Source: a virus. From it: a DNA stretch of 20,410 nucleotides. Below the pieces are notes generated by a model that did no database searches, was not told where the DNA came from, and was given only the letters and a program-made list of their open reading frames with translations. The position numbers and the translations under genes were made by a program. The DNA lies in IMG/VR virus record IMGVR_UViG_3300035130_000040, positions 1 to 20,410 of that record; one strand, written 5' to 3'. Positions 8,676 to 15,354 of this stretch are shown one piece after another (positions within the stretch are counted from its first letter, which is position 1; every line of letters begins with the position of its first letter).

Positions 8676-9012
8676 GCTCGGTTGCTTTACCTTCCAATAG
8701 TTGCAACTTGTCTACAAAAATACCAAATGCCGTTGCTAATTCTTTGAAATCCGCGTCCGGTCGGGCATTGGGCAATTCAAAAATAATGGCTTGTAACTCA
8801 TCCCGGATCGCCTCTTTTAAATCAAAATTTTTGATTAGCACAGTTTTGTGCGGTGCAGGATTATATTCACGCCTGGCCCAACGAGACAGCGTTTGATGTT
8901 TAATACCCAACTGACGCGCTGTTCGCACGATTGCGCCTTTGGTGTCAGGGTATCCAGCAGCTTCCAACATTGCAATCGCCTGGGCGCGAAACTCATCACT
9001 GTAGCGAGCCAT
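8572..9012 (-). CDS. terS: Probable terminase small subunit (HTH DNA-binding)
   Basis: 146 residues. The N-terminus (about 5-55) is a helix-turn-helix of the kind seen in terminase small subunits and IS3-type transposase orfA proteins: FRAQAIAMLEAAGYPDTKGA followed by VRTARQLGIKHQTLSRWARR. The rest is helical and charged, ending ERLAELLNAARTRRDGRADS, compatible with oligomerisation. It would recognise the packaging site and load DNA on the large subunit encoded immediately downstream and overlapping it. The ATG overlaps the preceding stop as TAATG. No transposase catalytic gene is nearby, which favours the terminase role. The assignment rests on HTH plus position. Confidence 0.78.
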   Translation of the reverse strand: MARYSDEFRAQAIAMLEAAGYPDTKGAIVRTARQLGIKHQTLSRWARREYNPAPHKTVLIKNFDLKEAIRDELQAIIFELPNARPDADFKELATAFGIFVDKLQLLEGKATERVTILTDKERTERLAELLNAARTRRDGRADSIVQ

Positions 9013-9356
9013 TACGTCACCACCGCCAAATCGGTAATACTAAACCGCACGCCGTGATTTTGGGTTAACGTCCCTAAATCGCTGGCGTAGGTGTAGGTTA
9101 CTTTCAACTGCCGTTCACTGCCGGTTAACCCCACCCCACTAAACACAAGGTCATCACCGGATAACACAATATCATTTGCCGTAGACAGACTACCAATAGA
9201 CACCCCAGACCGGCTATTCACCACATTCCCATAAGCATCTGTCAACGTCCAATTAGCCACGCTCGGCGTGACCGCTGCGCCGTCCTCATCTTCCCAGGAC
9301 ACGTTAAACACGGCTACACCCTCTTCCATTACCGCACCTAGATGGGTTAAGCTCAC
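9012..9356 (-). CDS. Beta-sandwich-like virion protein, function unknown
   Basis: 114 residues from a GTG that overlaps the preceding stop (GTGA). The sequence looks like one immunoglobulin-like or BppU-type domain: AVFNVSWEDEDGAAVTPS, then NWTLTDAYGNVVNSRS, with alternating strands to VRFSITDLAVV. No signal peptide or membrane segment. Such small domains are common in fibre and baseplate adaptors, and the gene is in a row of other fibre-like genes. The function is not recognised, and the virion role is inferred from context. Confidence 0.7.
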   Translation of the reverse strand: MSLTHLGAVMEEGVAVFNVSWEDEDGAAVTPSVANWTLTDAYGNVVNSRSGVSIGSLSTANDIVLSGDDLVFSGVGLTGSERQLKVTYTYASDLGTLTQNHGVRFSITDLAVVT

Positions 9357-9607
9357 GTTCCATCCTCCAATACAATGACCGGCTCTGGCTGGCGCAAGGT
9401 CAATGTGGGTTCTGGCTGGCGTAGGGTAATGGTCGCTGTCACTAACCCCGATGCCAGCGCCAACTCCGCCGCCAGAATGCCCGGATAGAGAAAGGCAATC
9501 TGTTGTCGGTCAGCCTGATCTATCGTGCCATCGGGATTTGGGAACACACCCATCGGCAGCGCATAACCGATAATACTAGCGCGTTTATTACGGGTATCAA
9601 CAGCCAC
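9353..9607 (-). CDS. Small virion-module protein with a tandem TLRQPEP repeat
   Basis: 84 residues from a GTG with GGAG seven bases upstream. The N-terminus (DTRNKRASIIGYALPMGVFP, then NPDGTIDQADRQQ) belongs to a type of short protein often found among structural genes of environmental phages, without known function as far as I know. The C-terminus contains a tandem ten-residue repeat, TLRQPEP-x3 twice, followed by an acidic tail. The gene lies between the fibre-like gene and the small beta domain, overlapping the latter by GTGA. A linker or adaptor role is a guess. Confidence 0.7.
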   Translation of the reverse strand: MAVDTRNKRASIIGYALPMGVFPNPDGTIDQADRQQIAFLYPGILAAELALASGLVTATITLRQPEPTLTLRQPEPVIVLEDGT

Positions 9608-9610
9608 AGA

Positions 9611-11377
9611 TTAACTCCATTCCGGGCGCGTGAACGTTGTCCCATCATCGGACAAAGAAGATGACGTGGCAATCGTTCCATCATCCGCGTCATTGCGAAG
9701 AGTTGTTGTCGTTGCTGTCTGGGTCATCTTGTTGCGGGACAACGCATACAACCAGCGCAATATCTGCGTAATAGTTGCGGCAGCATTCGGCACACTCGCC
9801 AACTCACTAAACGTGTCCACATTCAACACGTCCAACACTTCCGCATTGACCTGCGCCGCGCTGATGTTTTCCAATGCGGCAATCAAGGCTGGAATGGTTG
9901 TGCCGGTATCTTCCAATATGGCATCAATCAATAAATCCAACCGCCCGCCGTTTGTCCAATCCGTTTGCAGTTCGTTGGTATCCGCCAGGATGGTTGTCAA
10001 GGTTCCGGGCAAGGTTGTACCGGTATCGGTTAAAATGGCCGCAATATCCGCCCCATTAAATGGCGTACTATCGGCAAGAATGGCATCCCGTACATTGTTG
10101 GCGGTATGACTTGATCGGCTGCTTACGGTGGCATTCAGGTTGTCCCCAACAATCTTACCCGCCGTCCCAGCGCCATACGCGCCAGGGATTGCGGTAGACC
10201 AGGGATCGCCCGCCGCGCCCGCCGCATTCAAGGCGTTACCGGTACTGCCTGCGCCAAGATGATCGGCTAACGTTTCATCCCATACCGCGTCGGCAATCGC
10301 GCCCGCAGTCGGGTCATTCAAGGCGGCAATCGCGGCCTGGGTCGTGCCGTGTTCAGCATCCTGCGCCGTATCCAGCGCGTCCAGGTTCGTAATCGTACCG
10401 GCGGCTGTGTTGATGTCCCCGGTCACACTTGCCACACTACCCACCACATTTCCGCCAACATTGCCCGTAACGGAACCAACGGCTCCGGTGACGCTACCGA
10501 CACTACCGGATAAATTACCTGTGATATTGCCGGTAATGTTCATGGTTTGGTCGGGTAGATCAATGTTGGTCAGGTGATCGCCGTCTCCACCCGCCTCAGT
10601 TAAATGGTCGCCATCGCCCCCGGCTTCGGTGAGGTTCGTCCCATCGCCAATCCAATCGCGTAACGCTTCCTGGGCTTCGGTCTGGGCGCTATAATCGCCT
10701 GCCCCGCTGCCCCCGTTGGCGTTAATCTCGGTCAATTCGGTGGCGTTGTCCGTTTCAATAGCGGCATCGGAGCGCGCCAGAAGTTGGATGTATGCCAAGA
10801 GTTTTGCAGCAGTGGCGGCGCTGTCTGTACCCCGCATATCGGTATTGGTTGTGGTTGTCCCAACCAACGTTACATTCGCAACAGCATCATTATCCGGGTC
10901 AAAATAGTCTGCTGTCGGTATGGTTCGCGCTTCCATTTCCGCGTTGGTAGGTGGATCATAAGCAGTTAATGCCGCTGCTGCACTGGATTGTACGGTATCG
11001 GTAAAGTCCGCGCCTTCAGCTTGCGTAGCATCCGTTTGCAAATAATCGCTGCCACTCACCAGGCTGTCATACGTGTTGGCAGGCAGTACCATAAAATCCT
11101 GCCAAACCGGGAGCGCCCCGGATTCACTGACCATCACCTTCAACCGCCCCAATGTACCGGTATCGGTGGCATCCAAATCGACATCGTAATAACCTAATTC
11201 GTCATGCGTGGCGGCACTGGCCTCGTTCTTTTGCGCTATGTTGCCGCCATTTTTGGACAGACGAACATCCGCTTGAGAAATGGTCAAACCATCTTCGACG
11301 GTCACACCATCGGTGCTATTTACAAACGGTCCTAGCTTCACGGTTGCTGCTGTCGATTGCTTAAGCCAGAGTGCCAT
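9611..11377 (-). CDS. Phage tail-fibre-like repetitive protein
   Basis: 588 residues, very rich in A, T, G, D and N. Residues 1-110 form a beta-rich head domain (DVDLDATDTGTLGRLKV, then GALPVWQDFMVLPANTYDSL). Residues 249-268 hold a perfect tandem LTEAGGDGDH, and 278-320 a Val/Gly/Ser repeat that suggests an intertwined fibre. A helical and turn region follows with fibre-type segments (AVWDETLADHLGAGSTGNAL, then GDPWSTAIPGAYGAGTAGKI), then repeated DTGTT-P-x5-L units near 451-500. The C-terminal 40 residues (NKMTQTATTTTLRNDADDGT) resemble trimeric fibre termini. It probably forms a trimeric spike or fibre; receptor unknown. It overlaps the upstream lectin-like gene by TAATG. The fibre call rests on composition and recognised repeat style, not on a catalytic motif. 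Confidence 0.78.
   Translation of the reverse strand: MALWLKQSTAATVKLGPFVNSTDGVTVEDGLTISQADVRLSKNGGNIAQKNEASAATHDELGYYDVDLDATDTGTLGRLKVMVSESGALPVWQDFMVLPANTYDSLVSGSDYLQTDATQAEGADFTDTVQSSAAAALTAYDPPTNAEMEARTIPTADYFDPDNDAVANVTLVGTTTTNTDMRGTDSAATAAKLLAYIQLLARSDAAIETDNATELTEINANGGSGAGDYSAQTEAQEALRDWIGDGTNLTEAGGDGDHLTEAGGDGDHLTNIDLPDQTMNITGNITGNLSGSVGSVTGAVGSVTGNVGGNVVGSVASVTGDINTAAGTITNLDALDTAQDAEHGTTQAAIAALNDPTAGAIADAVWDETLADHLGAGSTGNALNAAGAAGDPWSTAIPGAYGAGTAGKIVGDNLNATVSSRSSHTANNVRDAILADSTPFNGADIAAILTDTGTTLPGTLTTILADTNELQTDWTNGGRLDLLIDAILEDTGTTIPALIAALENISAAQVNAEVLDVLNVDTFSELASVPNAAATITQILRWLYALSRNKMTQTATTTTLRNDADDGTIATSSSLSDDGTTFTRPEWS
10418..10546 (-). repeat. Val/Gly short-period repeat coding for fibre shaft
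   Basis: Residues 278-320 of the fibre-like protein consist of about seven imperfect copies of a six- to eight-residue unit built on T/S-G-N/S-V/I/L (for example GNITGNLSGSVGSVTG). The DNA shows matching degenerate repeats. A collagen-free triple beta-helix type shaft is the likely product. Confidence 0.7.
10574..10633 (-). repeat. Tandem 30-base repeat coding LTEAGGDGDH twice
   Basis: Two adjacent 30-base units code for identical ten-residue peptides. The DNA copies differ at several third positions, so the duplication is old or the peptide is under selection. The Gly/Asp pattern could bind calcium, which is speculative. Confidence 0.75.
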
Positions 11378-12165
11378 TAGCCTGCCCTCCTCATCCGGTT
11401 GTAATGCATAGCCATTGGCATGGCGTTACCTGCTGTACTCGCTGCAAATACGATGGGGGTTTCCTCCATCGGTCTCAGCAGCCCAAACGGATCGGCATTC
11501 CACAGGGCGATCTGGTTATCGGACAGTGCTGTGTTAAACAGATAAACCGCCAATAACGTTCCATCAAACCAATCCTGGTTCGCGCCACCCGATACATTAA
11601 ACTTATTACCGTCAAGAACAGCGGTGCTGATAGCTGTTGGTCCCGCATCCAGTATACCATCCAGGTATATGCGCCCGCTGGTTCCGTCACGACTGGACGC
11701 ACCGGTATGAAAGCCGGGAGCGCTAATCGCCGTTGCCCCGGTGACTACGCCCAATGGAAAGGTACGTACATTCCCGGTACTGGTGAGTTCCAAAATGCGG
11801 GGCAGTGACCCATCATCCATAACGATGCCGGACTCGTCACTGGATTTCAGATCGTCATAATAAAACGCGGCCAATGCCGTGTACGTTGCCCCACTTAAAG
11901 GCGCAGTATCCGGCAGGCCGGTTCGTGGAACCCAGACCTTATCTCCGCTGGCGGTGGAACGATACCCAACCCCGGCGGCAGTATGATGCCAGGTCGGAGA
12001 ACCGCCAATCGTAGGAACAACCCACCCATTCTTTTGCCATACGCGCGGCGTACCCGCGCCTTCCCAGTAGGGAGCGAACAACGCCAGATGTTGGGTCAAC
12101 CCGCGCCATTTGGGATCCACCAAATGCGGTTGCCAGTTCCAGGGACGGGGTTTAATCCAGCGCAT
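11377..12165 (-). CDS. LamG/concanavalin-type lectin-like virion protein
   Basis: 262 residues. Residues about 85-230 have the pattern of a laminin-G or jelly-roll domain: TALAAFYYDDL, SGRIYLDGILDAGPT, FNVSGGANQDWFDGTLLAVY, and the terminal strand FNTALSDNQIALWNADP. This last motif is the usual closing signature of phage LamG-like proteins. The N-terminal 80 residues are Trp-rich (WIKPRPWNWQPHLVDPKW) and may form an attachment segment. The C-terminus is short and basic. Such domains bind carbohydrates and are found in tail fibres or appendages. Start and stop both overlap neighbours as TAATG, implying coupled production with the fibre-like protein. Carbohydrate binding is inferred from the fold. 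Confidence 0.75.
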   Translation of the reverse strand: MRWIKPRPWNWQPHLVDPKWRGLTQHLALFAPYWEGAGTPRVWQKNGWVVPTIGGSPTWHHTAAGVGYRSTASGDKVWVPRTGLPDTAPLSGATYTALAAFYYDDLKSSDESGIVMDDGSLPRILELTSTGNVRTFPLGVVTGATAISAPGFHTGASSRDGTSGRIYLDGILDAGPTAISTAVLDGNKFNVSGGANQDWFDGTLLAVYLFNTALSDNQIALWNADPFGLLRPMEETPIVFAASTAGNAMPMAMHYNRMRRAG

Positions 12166-12623
12166 TAGGCGGTTACCACTTTATCACTATACAGCGCATA
12201 CTTAACGGTGTTGCTTGTTGCGGCTAGTTGCTGCCCAGTGTCATTTTTGACCAGAATCTTAAAATGTCCGTTTGGCGGATTCGAAATTTGCACGGTCAAT
12301 ATTCGCGCCGTCGTTGCGGCATCGAATACCAAACTGGCGGCGAGATTGGTCGGGGAAGGATCATTACTGGCATCCCCATAACTGTAGGTTGTACCCCCAT
12401 CAATGGATGGTAGGAAATACAGATCAATGCTCCCCCCTGCATCGCGGGCGCTGCCCTGCGTATCCAAATCCACCTCAACCATAATGTATTTATTGCCGTC
12501 CGTACCGTTATCAATCGCACCACCCAATACCCGACCCCCATCGGCCAACGCATTGAGTTCAGTGGTTAAATAGGACGTGCCACTATCGGGATGATCCCCG
12601 TAGTTAATCGGATTATCAGCCAT
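12165..12623 (-). CDS. Beta-rich virion protein, function unknown
   Basis: 152 residues. A likely single jelly-roll: [20 protein letters not shown], then [20 protein letters not shown] and [20 protein letters not shown], with alternating strands and Asp/Gly turns. The N-terminus ([20 protein letters not shown]) is polar. No signal peptide. It resembles in style the 145-residue protein downstream of the capsid gene, since both describe 'expected value' type beta domains, but identity is low by eye. It overlaps both neighbours as TAATG. Virion placement is inferred from the operon. Confidence 0.68.
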   Translation of the reverse strand: MADNPINYGDHPDSGTSYLTTELNALADGGRVLGGAIDNGTDGNKYIMVEVDLDTQGSARDAGGSIDLYFLPSIDGGTTYSYGDASNDPSPTNLAASLVFDAATTARILTVQISNPPNGHFKILVKNDTGQQLAATSNTVKYALYSDKVVTA

Positions 12624-13042
12624 TAGAATTGCGCCCTCGCTGCTACCACATCACCCTCTGTCACATCACCCAGCCCCAATTCCACTACACGGCTACACGC
12701 CGGATTTGCCAAATCAACGAAATTGGCAAAGGTGGTGGTCTGATTATCGAATATGCCACTCGCCCCAACCAATTGCGATTTAACACGCGCAGAGTTTTGC
12801 ACCTGAATATCGCCACCCAATTGGGTAATCCGATCAATCGTTGCTTTGTCATCCGCAGATAACGCCTGCCATTCGGTTTCATCAATCGCATTGTACAAAT
12901 CCGCACCGGATACGGTCGCACGCTTATAGGTTCGATCCACCGTATACAGGCTGGTCACAACTTCACTGTCCGACATTCCAGCATACCCCCGTGTCAAGGG
13001 GTCGGTACTCAGTTCAATAACCAATAACGGCATGTTTGCCAT
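12623..13042 (-). CDS. Conserved phage protein of the virion module, function unknown
   Basis: 139 residues from the ATG at 13042, chosen because GAGGT lies seven bases upstream; a longer frame exists but would run through the tRNA-like element. The sequence carries a pattern I have seen in many environmental phage genomes: [17 protein letters not shown], then [20 protein letters not shown], then [16 protein letters not shown] and a C-terminal region with [10 protein letters not shown]. It is mostly helical and soluble. No enzymatic motif is visible. As first gene of the virion operon it may be produced in large amount. Function unknown. Confidence 0.75.
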   Translation of the reverse strand: MANMPLLVIELSTDPLTRGYAGMSDSEVVTSLYTVDRTYKRATVSGADLYNAIDETEWQALSADDKATIDRITQLGGDIQVQNSARVKSQLVGASGIFDNQTTTFANFVDLANPACSRVVELGLGDVTEGDVVAARAQF

Positions 13043-13126
13043 CGTTAACCTCACAAACCACGCGCCCCGGCTGCTCACACCAGGGCGCTCGTTAAGGGGT
13101 ACACAAGCCAGGGGGCGGCTCGTGTG

Positions 13127-13199
13127 TGGCATTGGCGGGAATCGAACCCGACATCCTACCGGCAACACGCCGATAGCCCTGGCCTCCAGGTGCAACGCC
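13127..13199 (-). tRNA. Degenerate tRNA-like element, isotype unclear (possible Thr-TGT)
   Basis: The minus strand reads as a 73-base cloverleaf. The acceptor stem GGCGTTG pairs with CAATGCC (seven pairs, one G-U) with discriminator A; the T-loop TTCGATT sits on four G-C type pairs. CCA is not encoded. The D-arm is reduced to CCTG-GAGGC-CAGG, position 8 is C instead of U, and the anticodon arm can pair seven or eight bases with loop CGTGTTG, which lacks U33. By position the anticodon would be TGT. The acceptor complement at exact distance and the B-box-like GGTTCGATTCC argue for tRNA origin, while the poor D and anticodon arms argue for a decayed or non-canonical molecule, or an attachment-site remnant. 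Confidence 0.45.
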
Positions 13200-13203
13200 G
13201 CAA

Positions 13204-13219
13204 GGAGGCCGAAGCCTCC
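13204..13219 (-). other. UUCG-tetraloop hairpin five bases before the tRNA-like element
   Basis: Minus-strand RNA forms GGAGGC-UUCG-GCCUCC, a perfect six-base stem with an extra-stable tetraloop. No U-run follows. It could mark the 5' leader of the tRNA-like transcript or act as a processing block. Confidence 0.65.
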
Positions 13220-13373
13220 GGGTGTATCCTACCCCGCCAACATCGGACGGCTCAGATACGAAAAGACATGGGGAAAATTTTGGCGGGTATACGCAGAAGT
13301 TGCCTCCTTCTGTGTAGTTATTCCCAAAATCGAAAGTGCATTCCACCCCATGCCCGGAATGCCAATGCAATGC
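13220..13373 (-). other. Gene-free, structured intergenic stretch
   Basis: No convincing gene lies here. In minus-strand RNA there is a hairpin CAGAAG/CTTCTG (13312-13294) whose loop holds GGAGG, and a longer-range perfect eight-base pairing CCCGCCAA with TTGGCGGG (13287-13280 with 13240-13233). No good sigma70 promoter was found after the terminator, although the downstream virion genes need one. The stretch may be an untranslated leader or a small RNA. Confidence 0.4.
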
Positions 13374-13405
13374 AAAACGTCTGCACACCCCGGCGCAGAC
13401 GTTTT
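13374..13405. terminator. Bidirectional intrinsic terminator between replication and virion modules
   Basis: A perfect 11-base inverted repeat (AAAACGTCTGC and GCAGACGTTTT) flanks a ten-base loop. On either strand the RNA forms a GC-containing stem ending in four U residues. On the minus strand it lies 52 bases after the stop of the gene at 13458 and would end that transcript. Confidence 0.85.
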
Positions 13406-13457
13406 AAGAAAGGGAATTCAGATAGAAACTCAACTTACACTATAACCGAAAAACAGA

Positions 13458-13775
13458 TTATTTGTCAAGTTTGAGTTTAGTTAGTGGCTTTCCATCAAGG
13501 TATCTTAACGCTCTCTTCTGGGTTATCCCGGCATAATAGCAGACATAATTCACGATCTGCATTCCCCAATACCCACGTTGCCGCGCCAGATTGTACCCGC
13601 ATTCCACCGCTGCTGTGCAATCATGCTCAAACGCCGCCCCTAAAACGGTAGACGGTTTTGGTGGTGTTTTGAGCGCCGCCACTTCGGTTTGGCGTGCTTT
13701 GGTGGTGGGCTGTGTACCATCGATTTTGGTCTGATTGGTTTTCGATTTAACGGGAATATACGTTCCGATTGCCAT
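13458..13775 (-). CDS. Small hypothetical protein, last gene of its transcript
   Basis: 105 residues from the ATG at 13775, selected because GAGG sits five bases upstream and a TTGCAT/TATACT promoter lies just before it; a longer frame would include the promoter. The N-terminal 45 residues are Lys/Thr/Pro-rich and probably disordered. The C-terminal 60 are more ordered: AAFEHDCTAAVECGYNLARQ, then VNYVCYYAGITQKRALRYLD, the last part resembling a short helix-turn-helix (GITQKRALRYL) and followed by a Lys-rich tail. A DNA-binding role is possible but not established. It has its own promoter and ends at the bidirectional terminator, so it may be expressed independently of the genes upstream. Confidence 0.65.
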   Translation of the reverse strand: MAIGTYIPVKSKTNQTKIDGTQPTTKARQTEVAALKTPPKPSTVLGAAFEHDCTAAVECGYNLARQRGYWGMQIVNYVCYYAGITQKRALRYLDGKPLTKLKLDK

Positions 13776-13801
13776 GTAACCCTCGCATACCGTTTTCCAA
13801 C

Positions 13802-13830
13802 AGTATACACGGTGCGGCGCGAGGATGCAA
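13802..13830 (-). promoter_or_regulatory. Sigma70-type promoter
   Basis: TTGCAT (13830-13825) and TATACT (13807-13802) are separated by exactly 17 bases on the minus strand. Transcription would start near 13795, about 20 bases before the ATG at 13775, leaving room for the GAGG ribosome site. Confidence 0.75.
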
Positions 13831-13852
13831 GGAACGCGCATTCTATCAACGC

Positions 13853-14044
13853 TCAGAATGGAATAGTGACATAGCCAGTCCAAGGCAAATCGTAATCGGG
13901 CGCATATGTCGCACATTCATCTGCGAAGATAGCCATTATTAGATCATCTTCTGAATACAAATCCATAGGGTCAATAGTTGACCCATCAAAAGGATATTCC
14001 TTGTCCGCTATATTTTCTTGCCAGAAATCAGTATCCTCTAGCAT
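13853..14044 (-). CDS. Small acidic protein, function unknown
   Basis: 63 residues, strongly acidic (about 16 Asp/Glu against few basic residues). The ATG is preceded by a near-perfect AGGAGGTAAAT, so it is very likely translated. No known motif; the sequence contains DPMDLYSEDDLIMAIFADE and aromatic residues near the end. Small acidic phage proteins often bind and inhibit host enzymes or mimic DNA, but nothing here proves that. It lies between the DUF1064 gene and the promoter-driven gene at 13458-13775. Confidence 0.75.
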   Translation of the reverse strand: MLEDTDFWQENIADKEYPFDGSTIDPMDLYSEDDLIMAIFADECATYAPDYDLPWTGYVTIPF

Positions 14045-14081
14045 ATTTACCTCCTGACTCTTGGTAGAAGAGCCTTTCCCT

Positions 14082-14504
14082 TCACCGTATCACAATTTCA
14101 AAGCTGCATTCAGGATGCAACGCCCGCGCCAGGTCAAAGCGCAAATAGAAATCCCGGCTCACATGCGGCACGAGGTTGCCCTTTTTAGTACGCTTACCGC
14201 CCTTGACATCCTCCACAATCCATTGACTCCTGCTGATGTCCCAGTATTGGAAGTCGGCGGTGTAGGTGCGTTGGCGGACGGTTTTACCCCACCGCTTGCA
14301 GCGTTTCAGAATAACAAACTCAGGATGAACCGTCAAATCCCGAATGTCCCCCGCCCGTTGCCACAGCGTCAATTCCTGCCAGCGCCGCGCTTCCGCCTGA
14401 CTGTCGAATTGATAGCCGTCCAGTTGCACCTTCCGGTTGTTGACCGGTTTACGCTTCACCGCTGCCAACGCCCGGTACTGCTCTATATCCATGTACTCAG
14501 GCAT
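14082..14504 (-). CDS. DUF1064 family protein, putative PD-(D/E)XK-type nuclease
   Basis: 140 residues from the ATG at 14504, which has GGTGAG six bases upstream; a GTG two codons earlier is less well placed. The family pattern is clear: KVQLDGYQFDSQAEARRWQE (E38), then LTVHPEFVILK, then YTADFQYWD with D84, and WIVEDVKGGKRTKKG with D99 and K101 as an acidic-x-Lys pair. Proteins of this domain are short phage proteins placed in replication or recombination regions and are thought to have a restriction-endonuclease-like fold, possibly resolving branched DNA. The gene overlaps its upstream neighbour by eight bases. Family is confident; nuclease activity is inferred. Confidence 0.82.
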   Translation of the reverse strand: MPEYMDIEQYRALAAVKRKPVNNRKVQLDGYQFDSQAEARRWQELTLWQRAGDIRDLTVHPEFVILKRCKRWGKTVRQRTYTADFQYWDISRSQWIVEDVKGGKRTKKGNLVPHVSRDFYLRFDLARALHPECSFEIVIR

Positions 14505-15102
14505 TGCCACTCACCGCATATACAGCAACGCGCCAGGGTGTACCTTGACTTTCCAACTGCGTAATACCGGCCATCACGGTAGCCCAGATTTCACCCGATT
14601 TCAAATTCATGGTGCTATCACATTCCAGGTGTATACTCATCGCCTGGAAGTCCTCACCCTTCACTGCCACTACCACCCGCGCTTCCGTAACGGATAGCTT
14701 TTCGGAACGCTTAACAATGTCCTCCATCCAATCCAGCGCGATGACCACTTGCTCCGCCCGTGATAACTCCTTGTGCTGGCGGGCAATCCGCCGCGCGTCC
14801 CGGAAATGGGTATACGCCAGTGTGCCATATTCTACCCGGTCATTATGCAGCCATGCCAAGCGCTGTACCGTCTCCGCTGGCAACCCGTCACTCAAGTAAA
14901 ATCGGCGCACATTGACCCATTCATTCAGGGTCTTGTGACTCATCAGGATGTCGTCTGCCAATTCCTTGCAGGTACGGTCGGGAAACCGGTCAAGCGTCTC
15001 GGCTGCCCATTGCCCGATTTGAAATTGCAGTTGGTCAAGCCGCTGGCGCAAGGTGCGTAACACCTCGCAGTATTCGTCGTAACTTTCCGGGCGGTCAGGC
15101 AT
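14497..15102 (-). CDS. Helical HTH-like protein, possible DNA-binding
   Basis: 201 residues from the ATG at 15102, with GAGG nine bases upstream; an earlier in-frame ATG (15132) lacks a site. Residues 45-70 look like a helix-turn-helix (CKELADDILMSHKTLNEWVN). The following region is helical and basic (FRDARRIARQHKELSRAEQV, then ALDWMEDIVKRSEK), reminiscent of replication initiator accessory or ParB-like helical modules. The C-terminal 60 residues are beta-like (ARVVVAVKGEDFQAMSIHLE) with a central ECDS. It overlaps the preceding gene by eight bases. It may help control or organise replication, which is speculative. Confidence 0.72.
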   Translation of the reverse strand: MPDRPESYDEYCEVLRTLRQRLDQLQFQIGQWAAETLDRFPDRTCKELADDILMSHKTLNEWVNVRRFYLSDGLPAETVQRLAWLHNDRVEYGTLAYTHFRDARRIARQHKELSRAEQVVIALDWMEDIVKRSEKLSVTEARVVVAVKGEDFQAMSIHLECDSTMNLKSGEIWATVMAGITQLESQGTPWRVAVYAVSGNA

Positions 15103-15322
15103 CGAATAACCCTCGCTCCAAATACAATTCATGCAATCCTGAATTGTCCTCTATGTATTCCCATTCATCCGGTTCTAAAATGGTTTCCCACCAGTCACCG
15201 CCGTCATTCACTGAAGCCCAAATCAAGTCCTCGCTATAATCGCAAATGTAGGCTCCGATTGCACCGGTATAAATGCCTTTCATCTTGATGGGTTGCCCGG
15301 TATAAATCAGCTTGCTCGTCAT
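15095..15322 (-). CDS. Small acidic hypothetical protein
   Basis: 75 residues. The N-terminus is a small beta domain (KLIYTGQPIKMKGIYTGAIG) and the C-terminus is Trp- and Glu/Asp-rich (DGGDWWETILEPDEWEYIED). AAGGAG lies eight bases before the ATG, so translation is likely. No known family. It stands alone after a 32-base gap and overlaps the HTH-like gene at its 3' end. Confidence 0.7.
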   Translation of the reverse strand: MTSKLIYTGQPIKMKGIYTGAIGAYICDYSEDLIWASVNDGGDWWETILEPDEWEYIEDNSGLHELYLERGLFDA

Positions 15323-15354
15323 GTCTCATGCTCCTTAAATCTGCGGCGCGGATT

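Noticed and set aside
8572-9012. IS3-type transposase orfA.
   Set aside because: The HTH is similar, but no orfB, no terminal repeats, and it overlaps the large terminase in the expected small-terminase position.
12925-12945. A GGTTCGATCC B-box-like string on the plus strand.
   Set aside because: It lies inside a well-supported gene on the other strand and no acceptor or anticodon arm surrounds it.
13043-13195. N-terminal extension of the gene at 12623 by 51 residues.
   Set aside because: It would run through the tRNA-like element, reads as Arg/Pro/Cys-rich noise, and the ATG at 13042 has a clear GAGGT ribosome site.
13127-13373. tmRNA instead of a tRNA-like element, since GGCATTC near 13364 could pair with the 3' CAATGCC.
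   Set aside because: The pairing is only six of seven, the distance (about 240 bases) is short for tmRNA, and no tag frame ending in LAA is seen. The nearby GGCGTTG pairs fully.
13092-13388. A 98-codon minus-strand open frame across the gene-free junction.
   Set aside because: It begins within the terminator stem, has no ribosome site, and covers the hairpins and tRNA-like element.
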